A stretch of DNA of 13,212 nucleotides, taken from contig CAJUJZ010000058.1 in NCBI GenBank assembly GCA_910586745.1, positions 1 through 13,212 of the forward strand. Direction: 5' to 3'. The position numbers and the translations under genes were made by a program. The notes beneath the pieces were generated by a model, which saw only the letters and a program-made list of their open reading frames with translations, searched no databases and had not been told where the DNA came from. Source of the stretch: an uncultured Mucispirillum sp. Its GTDB lineage: Bacteria; Chrysiogenota; Deferribacteres; Deferribacterales; Mucispirillaceae. This document shows, in pieces, positions 7,062-13,212 of the stretch; position 1 is the first letter of the stretch; each line of letters starts with the position of its first letter.

Positions 7062-7367
7062 ATGGCTGAAATTAGATTAGCTAAATTAGTTAGCGGTGAT
7101 TTTATAATAGGCGTTAACGATGAAGAAAAAAAAGGAATTAAAAATATAGGCTCATTACAGTTTGTGCCTGCGGAGACTGGCGGTATGTCTGTTGCATTAA
7201 TACCTTTTGGATTTCCTTTTGAAAACGAATTTACAGGGTTTGTTGCTCAGGACAAAATAATATATGAAATAGAAAAAGTGCCTGAAGATTTACAAAACAA
7301 ATATACTGAGGCTACTTCTAATATTAAACTTATTTCTGGCTCAAATAACGGCAATATTATTTTATAA
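7062..7367 (+). CDS. Small hypothetical cytoplasmic protein
   Basis: I do not recognise this 101-residue protein with certainty. It has no signal peptide or membrane segment. The first 80 residues look like a small beta barrel: an opening RLAKLVSGDFIIG strand pair, an acidic/lysine turn, then GSLQFVPAE and MSVALIPFGFPF, ending with KIIYEIEKVPEDLQNKY. That layout recalls Sm-like or SH3-like proteins, but this is a fold guess. AGGAG (7051-7055) lies six bases before ATG 7062, the clearest ribosome binding site in the operon, so it is surely translated. It follows the permease by 16 bases and precedes the Nudix gene by 29. Confidence 0.75.
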   Translation: MAEIRLAKLVSGDFIIGVNDEEKKGIKNIGSLQFVPAETGGMSVALIPFGFPFENEFTGFVAQDKIIYEIEKVPEDLQNKYTEATSNIKLISGSNNGNIIL

Positions 7368-7396
7368 CTATTTATATAAAGTTCAAAGTTAATATT

Positions 7397-7933
7397 ATGA
7401 AAAAAAACTGGCAGTTTATAAAAGAAGAAAACGCATACAGTGATAACATTCTTTCTATCAGACACTTAGAATATTATTATAAAGTGGCTGATAAATCTAT
7501 GGTATTTACTGTGCAGGATATGAGCAGCTGGGCAATAATTGTGCCTGTTACAAAAGATGGCGAGTTTATATTGGTTCGTCAGTTCAGAGCAGGCACAAAC
7601 TCTGATACTTTAGAGTTTCCCGGCGGCAGTATTGATAAAGATGAAGATATTGTGCATGCAGCAGCAAGAGAGCTGCAGGAAGAAACTGGAGCAGTGTCTG
7701 GTAAAATTATTCCCCTTGGTGTAATTGATCCAAACCCTGCGTTTATGACTAATAAGTGCAATGTTTTTGCAGCTCTTGACTGCACATTTGACGGCAGTCA
7801 GCAGCTTGATTTATTTGAAGATACTGAGCCTTTAACAGTAAAAGAAGATAAACTTAGAGAAATGCTTAAATCTGGCGAATTTTCTCAAAGTTTATCTATT
7901 GCTGCTTACTCTCTTTATAAAACTAATCTGTAA
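7397..7933 (+). CDS. Nudix hydrolase, ADP-ribose pyrophosphatase-like
   Basis: This protein hydrolyses a nucleoside diphosphate linked to another group; ADP-ribose or a related sugar nucleotide is the most likely substrate. The 178 residues contain a complete Nudix box at 77-99: Gly77, Glu83, then RELQEETGA (91-99) with the metal-binding Glu92, Glu95 and Glu96. It is preceded by LEFPGG, typical of the ADP-ribose pyrophosphatase branch, and by VRQFRAG, which in that branch lines the substrate site. The length is normal. Its TAA stop shares one base with the ATG of hemW (TAATG), which implies translational coupling. The start has only a weak ribosome binding site. Substrate preference is not certain from sequence. 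Confidence 0.92.
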   Translation: MKKNWQFIKEENAYSDNILSIRHLEYYYKVADKSMVFTVQDMSSWAIIVPVTKDGEFILVRQFRAGTNSDTLEFPGGSIDKDEDIVHAAARELQEETGAVSGKIIPLGVIDPNPAFMTNKCNVFAALDCTFDGSQQLDLFEDTEPLTVKEDKLREMLKSGEFSQSLSIAAYSLYKTNL

Positions 7934-9018
7934 TGCGCGGCTTATATATACATATTCCGTTCTGTAACAGTTTGTGTCCATACTGTAGTTTTTATTCTGA
8001 AAAAAATGCAGATGAAAGCATAAAAGAAAAGTATGTTGATGCATTAATTACAGAAATATCAACACTTGAAAATAAGCAGTTTGATACTATATATATTGGC
8101 GGCGGCACTCCGTCTTCGCTTAATTACAGGCTTTTAGGGAAGTTGGTTGATAATATCATAAAATTAATTAATTATAAAAGTGTGGAATGGACAATTGAAG
8201 CAAATCCAGAAAGCACTGATAATAATTTTATATCTCTGATAAAATCAAGCCCTGTATCAAGAGTTTCTCTTGGTGTGCAGAGCTTTGATGATGATGTTTT
8301 AAAGCTTTTAGGTCGTCTTCATAATGCTGCAAAAGCCCTTAAGGCAGCAGAAAAAATATTAGCAGCAGGAAAACAGCTTAATATGGATATGATTTACGAT
8401 ATTCCATATACTGAAAGTAAAAAAAGTATATCAACTTTATATAAAATTATTTCCATTCATCCTCACCACATATCTGCTTATTCTTATGACTGTTCAGATA
8501 CTCTCTATTTAAACGATGGTGTGAAGGATGATGAAACTTTTTTTGAAGAGGTAGAAAATATATGCCTTGAAAATGGATATTATAAATATGAAACATCAAA
8601 CTTTTCACTTCCTGATATGCACAGCAGACATAACTGCCTTTACTGGCAGGGGGAAGAATATTTGGGCATAGGATCTGCTGCTCATTCTATGGTTTTACTT
8701 GAAGAAAATAAAAGAAAAAGGTATAATCATAAGACGAGTATTGAAGAATATATAAAAAATCCATATAATATTGATAATCAGGAAATAATCTCAGCAAGCG
8801 ATGCATTATTAGAAGATATTATTTTTGGTCTTCGTATGAAAAAGGGTATAAATTTATATAATCTTGAAAAAAAGTTTGGCAAAATTAATAAAAGTTTGCT
8901 AAATAAAATAGAAACAAACATTAATTATGGACTACTTGAAAAGGATGGTATATGGCTGAAAACAACACAAAAAGGAAGTTTAGTGCTGGAATCTTTGTCA
9001 TGCTCTCTGCTGCCTTAA
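7933..9018 (+). CDS. hemW: HemW-type radical SAM heme chaperone
   Basis: HemW binds heme and an SAM-linked 4Fe-4S cluster and hands heme to haem proteins; it is often mislabelled as coproporphyrinogen oxidase. The cluster motif is Cys11, Cys15 and Cys18 in IPFCNSLCPYCSF. It lacks the CGC that marks true HemN. GGGTP (56-60) binds SAM, RVSLGVQSF (110-118) follows, and the HemW/HemN-family motif HNCLYW (233-238) is present, then GIGSAAHS. The usual GLP after the fifth strand is IYDIP here. Length (361) is normal. The start overlaps the Nudix stop by one base, and the 3' end overlaps the cytochrome gene by 67 bases. Confidence 0.92.
   Translation: MRGLYIHIPFCNSLCPYCSFYSEKNADESIKEKYVDALITEISTLENKQFDTIYIGGGTPSSLNYRLLGKLVDNIIKLINYKSVEWTIEANPESTDNNFISLIKSSPVSRVSLGVQSFDDDVLKLLGRLHNAAKALKAAEKILAAGKQLNMDMIYDIPYTESKKSISTLYKIISIHPHHISAYSYDCSDTLYLNDGVKDDETFFEEVENICLENGYYKYETSNFSLPDMHSRHNCLYWQGEEYLGIGSAAHSMVLLEENKRKRYNHKTSIEEYIKNPYNIDNQEIISASDALLEDIIFGLRMKKGINLYNLEKKFGKINKSLLNKIETNINYGLLEKDGIWLKTTQKGSLVLESLSCSLLP
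8941..8945 (+). promoter_or_regulatory. Shine-Dalgarno inside hemW for the cytochrome gene
   Basis: AAGGA (8941-8945) is six bases before ATG 8952 and lies within the hemW coding sequence. It supports the overlapping start. The next in-frame ATG, at 9000, would remove the KRK n-region of the signal sequence. Confidence 0.65.
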
Positions 9019-9278
9019 TAATACTTGTTTCTGGTTATTATCAGAATGCAGTATCAGGATGTGCAGGCGATTGTATGACATGCCACCCAAAATTAATTGG
9101 TGATATTAACCATTTATCCTTAACAACATGTATAAAATGTCATAAACCTGTTGCAGATAAAGCATTTTCTTTATCTCAAGGAGGATGTGGGGATAGATGT
9201 TTTCAGTGTCATGCAGAATGGCCAAAAGATGGTAATCATGCATCTTTAAATACATGCTTAAACTGTCATGAGAAATAA
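8952..9278 (+). CDS. Small membrane-anchored tetraheme cytochrome c
   Basis: An exported electron carrier of 108 residues. KRK (7-9) and a hydrophobic stretch (about 11-28) form a signal peptide or anchor. Four CxxCH heme sites follow: Cys41-His45, Cys60-His64, Cys83-His87 and Cys102-His106. His54 and His96 are spaced to act as distal ligands. Residues 37-66 and 79-108 are two copies of one 30-residue unit, each with an extra Cys four residues before its first heme site (Cys37, Cys79). The start at 8952 is chosen for its AAGGA and the basic n-region. It lies in the +1 frame within the end of hemW. Mature hemes would need a cytochrome c maturation system outside this window. The partner is unknown; a quinol-linked or anaerobic electron chain is likely. 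Confidence 0.88.
   Translation: MAENNTKRKFSAGIFVMLSAALIILVSGYYQNAVSGCAGDCMTCHPKLIGDINHLSLTTCIKCHKPVADKAFSLSQGGCGDRCFQCHAEWPKDGNHASLNTCLNCHEK
9060..9275 (+). repeat. Tandem duplication inside the tetraheme cytochrome
   Basis: Codons 37-66 (9060-9149) and 79-108 (9186-9275) encode two 30-residue copies joined by a 12-residue spacer. Both read C-x3-CxxCH-x8-H-x5-CxxCH without gaps. The DNA copies have diverged, so this is an old protein-level duplication rather than a recent DNA repeat. Confidence 0.8.
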
Positions 9279-9289
9279 ATTTTCTATTT

Positions 9290-9317
9290 AATTATCACTG
9301 CATTATGCAGCTTAATT
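9290..9317 (+). terminator. Weak hairpin, possible end of the ispG-cytochrome operon
   Basis: CTGCA (9298-9302) pairs with TGCAG (9306-9310) around TTA. AATTA (9290-9294) and TAATT (9313-9317) can extend it across a small internal loop. The following bases are T-rich but not an unbroken T-run, so termination would be partial at best. Confidence 0.3.
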
Positions 9318-9344
9318 TGATTTATATTACTTTTTCAGCATAAT
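9317..9344 (+). promoter_or_regulatory. Candidate promoter of the msbA-lpxK operon
   Basis: TTGATT (9317-9322) and CATAAT (9339-9344) are spaced by 16 bases and match the sigma-70 boxes at 4 of 6 and 5 of 6 positions. Transcription would start near 9351, which is after the TTG at 9349 and before the ribosome binding site at 9361. Confidence 0.4.
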
Positions 9345-9348
9345 ATAT

Positions 9349-11100
9349 TTGCTGATTTATGAGGGTATTGTTATAAAACGAGTATTTAAGTTAATGTGGC
9401 CTTATTTTAAACCATATAAGGTTTTTCTTGTTATTGCTGTTGCAGCTTCTCTTATTACTGCCTCTACTAATGGTGCACTTGCTGTTGCTGTAAAATATGT
9501 ACTAGACAGCATTTTTATTGCTAAAAATTATACATATCTTTTTGTGCTGCCTTTTGCAGTTATGCTTATATATGTGGCAAAAAGCGGCTTTTTATTTTTA
9601 CAGGGTTTTTTAATGAACTTTATAGGTAACAAGGTTATTGAAAAATTAAGAAATGAAACCTTTGAAAAAATGATACATCTGCCTGTAAAATATTATGCAG
9701 AAGAATCAACTGGTGCATTAATGAGCCGTGTTACAAACGATATTAATTTAGTGCAGTCATCTATTCCTACCATTATAAATATGCTGCGTGCTGTTGTAAC
9801 AATGATAGGGCTTATTGGTGTTATTATATATATGAACTGGCAGCTTGCACTTGTTGCTATAGTTTTATATCCAATATTTATATACCCGCTTAGCATAATA
9901 AGTAAAAAATTAAGAAAATACAGCACAAGAGGTCAGGAAAGTATGGGTATCTTAACAAGTGTGCTGCAGGAATCTTTCAGCGGTGTGCGTGTAGTAAAAG
10001 CTTTTGTTGCAGAAGATAAAGAAATAGAAAGGTTTGAAAAAGCCAATGCAATTACTATAAAATATGCAAATAAAAGTGTTTTAGCTGGCAACCTTGCATC
10101 TCCATTAACAGAAGCTTTAGGCTCTGTTGGTATTGCAGCTGTTCTTTTTATTGGCGGTTATCAGGTTATTAATGGCACTGTTACAACAGGTGAATTTTTT
10201 GCCTTTTTGGCTGCTCTTATTCAAATTTATGAGCCAGTAAAACTTTTTGCATCATCAAATAACGCACTGCAGGCTGCAGTTGCTGCAAGCAACAGAGTAT
10301 TTGCAATGTTTAAAGAAAGCGATGAAGTTATTGAAAATAAAGGCACAAAACAGTGTGATGCAGAAAATAAAGATATAGAATTTAAGAATGTTTCGTTTAT
10401 ATATAAAGATGATATATATGCTTTAAAAAATATATCATTTAAAGTGCATGCAGGTTCAACAGTAGCTTTTGTTGGTCCATCTGGTGCAGGGAAAACTACT
10501 ATGGCTCATTTAATACCTAGGTTTTATGATGTAACAGGTGGACAAATCTTAATTGATAATGTAGATATAAGAGATTATGATTTATTTTCTCTCCGTCATA
10601 ATATTAGCATAGTTTCTCAGGATGCTTTTTTATTTAATGATACAATAAGAAATAACATAAGCTACAGCAAAGAAAGTGCAGCAGAAGAAGAAATAAAAGC
10701 TGCTGCGAAGGCTGCCTATGCTGATGAATTTATAGAAAATTTTCCAGAAAAATATGATACATTATGTGGTGAGCGTGGAGTAAAACTTTCTGGCGGTCAG
10801 AAACAGCGTATTACTATTGCAAGAGCACTGCTTAAAAATCCTGCAATATTAATACTTGATGAAGCTACAAGTGCTCTTGATACAGAAAGTGAGCGTGTTG
10901 TGCAGAAAGCTCTTGATAACTTAATGAAGGGAAGAACTTCTTTTGTAGTAGCTCACAGATTAAGCACTATTTTAAACGCTGATATGATTGTAGTATTTAA
11001 TAAGGGTGGTGTGGAAGCAATAGGCAGGCATGAAGAAATAATTAGAACTTCCCCTACATATAAAAAACTTTATGAAATGCAGTTTAAAGCAGAAGAATAA
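9349..11100 (+). CDS. msbA: MsbA-type lipid A-core flippase ABC transporter
   Basis: A fused half-transporter that flips lipid A-core across the inner membrane as a homodimer. Residues 1-325 are six membrane helices of the type I ABC exporter fold. The ATPase follows with Walker A GPSGAGKT (376-383), Q-loop Gln424 in SQDAFLF, signature LSGGQ (480-484), Walker B ILILDE (500-505) and His536 in AHRLST. Length (583) is typical. The gene order msbA, two LPS glycosyltransferases and lpxK argues for lipid A transport rather than drug efflux. The start is uncertain. TTG 9349 is the most upstream option but has no ribosome binding site. ATG 9394 gives a short N-terminus. GAGGG (9361-9365) points at codon ATA 9373, where IKRVFK would align with the usual MKR-type start (see findings). 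Confidence 0.92.
   Translation: MLIYEGIVIKRVFKLMWPYFKPYKVFLVIAVAASLITASTNGALAVAVKYVLDSIFIAKNYTYLFVLPFAVMLIYVAKSGFLFLQGFLMNFIGNKVIEKLRNETFEKMIHLPVKYYAEESTGALMSRVTNDINLVQSSIPTIINMLRAVVTMIGLIGVIIYMNWQLALVAIVLYPIFIYPLSIISKKLRKYSTRGQESMGILTSVLQESFSGVRVVKAFVAEDKEIERFEKANAITIKYANKSVLAGNLASPLTEALGSVGIAAVLFIGGYQVINGTVTTGEFFAFLAALIQIYEPVKLFASSNNALQAAVAASNRVFAMFKESDEVIENKGTKQCDAENKDIEFKNVSFIYKDDIYALKNISFKVHAGSTVAFVGPSGAGKTTMAHLIPRFYDVTGGQILIDNVDIRDYDLFSLRHNISIVSQDAFLFNDTIRNNISYSKESAAEEEIKAAAKAAYADEFIENFPEKYDTLCGERGVKLSGGQKQRITIARALLKNPAILILDEATSALDTESERVVQKALDNLMKGRTSFVVAHRLSTILNADMIVVFNKGGVEAIGRHEEIIRTSPTYKKLYEMQFKAEE
9361..9365 (+). promoter_or_regulatory. Strong Shine-Dalgarno not matched to an ATG/GTG/TTG in frame
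   Basis: GAGGG at 9361-9365 is the best ribosome binding site near the msbA start. Seven bases downstream is ATA (9373-9375) in the msbA frame. ATG 9359 overlaps it but is in another frame and stops after five codons. Confidence 0.5.
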
Positions 11101-11109
11101 GAGCATATA

Positions 11110-12156
11110 ATGTTTACATTCTGCCAAAGAAAAATAAAAACACCAAAAAATATTATTATTGCAAGGACTGATAAAATAGGAGATTTAGTTCTTTCTATTC
11201 CTGCTATATCTATGGTTAAAAAAATGTATCCTGAAAGCAAACTTTATGTACTTGCGAGAAGATATAATGCAGAAATAGTAAAAGGATTTCCATTTATTGA
11301 TGGTGTAATATCTATTGATGTTTATAATGAAGAACAGTTGACTGCAAAAATAAAACAGATAAATGCAGATGTTTTTATTGCTCTTTATTCTAACAGTCAG
11401 ATATTAAAACTGGCGTTAAAAAGCGGAGCAAAATACAGAATAGGTCCATTATCTAAACCTTTTTCATGGTTTGTTTATAATAAAGGTATAAGACAGCACC
11501 GATCAGAATCAGTGAAAAATGAAGCTGAATATAATCTTGATTTAGTAAGGCACATGGATAAAGAGCTTTTTGCAAGCCAGAAAATAACTATTGATAAAAT
11601 ACCTTATGGCAAACTTAACCATAATAAAATAGTTTCTTTTTTAGATGCAAATAGTATTTATAATTATATAGTAGTTCATCCGTTTTCAGGCGGATCTACT
11701 AAAAATTTTCGGATAGATGAATATATCAAGCTTATTAATAAAATCCATGAACAATGGCCTGATAAAAAGGTAGTTATATCATCATCAGAAAGTGATATAA
11801 ATGATGCAGAATATATTGTGCAGCACTGCAGCAATACTTATGTATATACTGCGAAATCTATTTTAGAGCTGGCAGCATTAATTGATAAATGCAGGCTTTA
11901 TATTGGAGCAAGCACAGGGCCAAGCCATATTGCAGGTAATCTGGGTAAAAAATGTGTATGTATTTATCCTGCATATAAATTTTTATCTCATACCCGCTGG
12001 GGACTTTATGGCAACGATACAAATACTACTTATATAGTGCCTGACATTAATAATGTAGAGCAGGATTATAAATCAAAAGTATTTTCAAATATTACTGATG
12101 ATATAATAGACAAAGCTGCAGAAAAAGCTTTGGAGAAACTTTATGGCGGGGCTTAA
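11110..12156 (+). CDS. GT9 glycosyltransferase, ADP-heptose:LPS heptosyltransferase family
   Basis: It probably transfers heptose, or a related sugar, from a nucleotide donor onto the LPS inner core on the cytoplasmic face. The 348 residues show the two-Rossmann GT-B plan of family 9: IIIARTDKIGDLVLSIPA (15-32), with Asp25 at the usual catalytic base position; VVHPFSGGS (188-196) opening the donor domain; and GASTGPSHIAGNLG (266-279), the family's donor-site loop. The sequence does not separate WaaC, WaaF and WaaQ types, so no symbol is given. AAGAG (11099-11103) is a modest ribosome binding site, nine bases after the msbA stop. The last 14 bases overlap the next glycosyltransferase gene. Confidence 0.88.
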   Translation: MFTFCQRKIKTPKNIIIARTDKIGDLVLSIPAISMVKKMYPESKLYVLARRYNAEIVKGFPFIDGVISIDVYNEEQLTAKIKQINADVFIALYSNSQILKLALKSGAKYRIGPLSKPFSWFVYNKGIRQHRSESVKNEAEYNLDLVRHMDKELFASQKITIDKIPYGKLNHNKIVSFLDANSIYNYIVVHPFSGGSTKNFRIDEYIKLINKIHEQWPDKKVVISSSESDINDAEYIVQHCSNTYVYTAKSILELAALIDKCRLYIGASTGPSHIAGNLGKKCVCIYPAYKFLSHTRWGLYGNDTNTTYIVPDINNVEQDYKSKVFSNITDDIIDKAAEKALEKLYGGA

Positions 12157-12919
12157 TTTATCTGTTGCATTAATTGTTTATAATGAAGAAGAACGGCTTG
12201 CAAAAACACTAGAAAGTATAAAAGATATTGCATCAGAAATTATTGTTATAGACAGTAATTCTACAGATAATACATGTGCAATTGCTGAAAGCTATGGTGC
12301 AAAAATATATAATGAAGAATGGCGTGGCTTTGTTGAGCAGAAAAATTCTCTTACTAAAAAATGTACAAAAGAGTATATTTTATACCTTGATGCAGATGAA
12401 GTAGTAGGTTATGAGTTAAAAAAAGCTATAATAGATGCCGTAATGAGTGGCAAATCAGATGGCTGTTACATAAGGCGTAAAACTCATTATCTTGGAAGAC
12501 TGCTTAATTATTCATGGCAGAAAGATGAAAAACTAAGGCTTGTCAAATCATCTGCAAATCCTTTATGGGTAGGTGAGATAGTCCATGAAGAACTTAAAAT
12601 TAATGGCAGAATTTCCCATTTAGCTGGATATATTATACATTATTCATACAGAGATATTGATGACCATTTTAAAAGAACTATCCGTTATGCTCATCTTAGT
12701 GCAGAAAGTTATTATAAAAAAGGTAAAAAGTTTAAGTTAAGCAAGATGATTTTCAGCCCTTTTATAGCTTTTGTGAAAATCTATATAATTAAGGGCGGTT
12801 TTTTAGACGGGATACCAGGCTTTATTGCTGGTGTAAGTGCTTATGTTTATGGTTTTTTAAAATATGCTTTTTTATGGGATATTATAAGAGTTAACAAAAA
12901 TAAGGATTTAGATAAATGA
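12143..12919 (+). CDS. GT2 glycosyltransferase, WaaE/KdtX-like
   Basis: It probably adds a hexose (glucose in WaaE proteins) to the LPS inner core. The 258 residues begin with a GT-A domain: LIVYNEEERL (10-19), VIDSNSTDNT (35-44), and the metal/nucleotide motif DAD (83-85) followed by Glu86. VHEEL and HYSYRDIDDHF in the second half are typical of the WaaE branch. The C-terminal 50 residues are hydrophobic to amphipathic and should hold it to the inner membrane. GGAG (12132-12135) lies seven bases before ATG 12143, inside the end of the GT9 gene. Its TGA overlaps the lpxK ATG (ATGA). The sugar is inferred from family only. Confidence 0.88.
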   Translation: MAGLNLSVALIVYNEEERLAKTLESIKDIASEIIVIDSNSTDNTCAIAESYGAKIYNEEWRGFVEQKNSLTKKCTKEYILYLDADEVVGYELKKAIIDAVMSGKSDGCYIRRKTHYLGRLLNYSWQKDEKLRLVKSSANPLWVGEIVHEELKINGRISHLAGYIIHYSYRDIDDHFKRTIRYAHLSAESYYKKGKKFKLSKMIFSPFIAFVKIYIIKGGFLDGIPGFIAGVSAYVYGFLKYAFLWDIIRVNKNKDLDK

Positions 12920-13212
12920 TAAATCATGGGATTAAAACTATATCTGTTGGCAATATTGTAATGGGTGGAGCAGGAAAAACACCTCATACATTAATGATAG
13001 CAGAGGAATTAATAAAAAAAGGTGAAAAAACAGCAATATTATCATTAGGTTATAAAGGTAAAATTGGTTATGATGTAACCGTTATAAGTGACGGTGAAGG
13101 CAACTTTTTTCATCATCCTCCAATGGCTGCCGATGAACCTTATATGATGGCAAAAAATCTTCCATATGCAGTTGTGATTACTGGTAAAAAAAGAGAACAG
13201 TCTTTAGAGCTT
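12916..13212 (+). CDS. lpxK: Tetraacyldisaccharide 4'-kinase LpxK (5' part, runs off window)
   Basis: LpxK phosphorylates the 4' position of the lipid A disaccharide at the inner membrane. The 99 codons present include the LpxK P-loop SVGNIVMGGAGKTP (10-23), with Lys21 and Thr22, and the DEP motif with the following basic KKR. ATG 12916 overlaps the GT2 stop as ATGA, and AAGGA (12902-12906) is nine bases upstream. The codon just before it in frame is TAA (12913-12915), so the protein cannot begin earlier. Known LpxKs have about 40-60 residues with a membrane helix before the P-loop; here only nine residues precede it. The usual SRGY reads SLGY (43-46). The 3' end is outside the window. Confidence 0.88.
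   Translation, partial: MINHGIKTISVGNIVMGGAGKTPHTLMIAEELIKKGEKTAILSLGYKGKIGYDVTVISDGEGNFFHHPPMAADEPYMMAKNLPYAVVITGKKREQSLEL

Noticed and set aside
9051..9062. VSGC at residues 34-37 of the cytochrome read as a lipobox
   Set aside because: The hydrophobic segment ends about eight residues earlier, and Cys37 has an exact counterpart, Cys79, in the second repeat, so a structural role is more likely. Lipidation is not excluded.

Overview
The window comes from a very AT-rich diderm bacterium. It has lipid A and LPS-core genes (msbA, heptosyltransferase-like, WaaE-like, lpxK), the MEP isoprenoid pathway (ispG), a spirochaete-like TroABCD metal transporter, HemW and a small tetraheme cytochrome c. 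This combination fits a Deferribacterota member such as a Mucispirillum-like gut bacterium. That assignment is inference from gene content and base composition; no database was searched. Every gene I accept is on the + strand.

Layout. (1) 1-1391: a noncoding leader with a near-consensus sigma-70 promoter (83-111), then a surface lipoprotein (345-1391) with a 9-G homopolymer just after its signal peptide. Gain or loss of one G puts a stop codon within a few codons, so this looks like a phase-variable surface antigen. (2) 1392-2233: about 840 bases with no convincing gene. They hold a visibly more GC-rich island (about 1591-2010) full of inverted repeats, probably a dispersed structured repeat. 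(3) 2234-9278: a tight run of ispG, a Tro-type metal ABC importer (binding lipoprotein, ATPase, two permeases), a small conserved-looking hypothetical, a Nudix hydrolase, hemW and a tetraheme cytochrome. Gaps are 0-29 bases or genes overlap. (4) 9279-13212: a second run with a probable promoter of its own: msbA, a GT9 heptosyltransferase-family gene, a GT2 WaaE-like gene and the 5' part of lpxK, which runs off the end.

How the genes fit together. The second run builds, decorates and flips lipid A-core. The first run joins a divalent-metal importer to proteins that depend on Fe-S clusters or heme: IspG (4Fe-4S), HemW (radical SAM heme chaperone) and a c-type cytochrome. The functional link is inferred from gene order only.

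The strongest unusual points are the poly-G switch in the lipoprotein; the twofold CxxxCxxCH repeat of the cytochrome and its 67-base overlap with hemW; the msbA start region, where the best Shine-Dalgarno points at an ATA codon; an ABC ATPase with altered Q-loop and signature motifs; a metal permease with a winged-helix-like tail; and an lpxK that begins almost at its P-loop. I saw no tRNA, rRNA, CRISPR array or insertion-sequence transposase.
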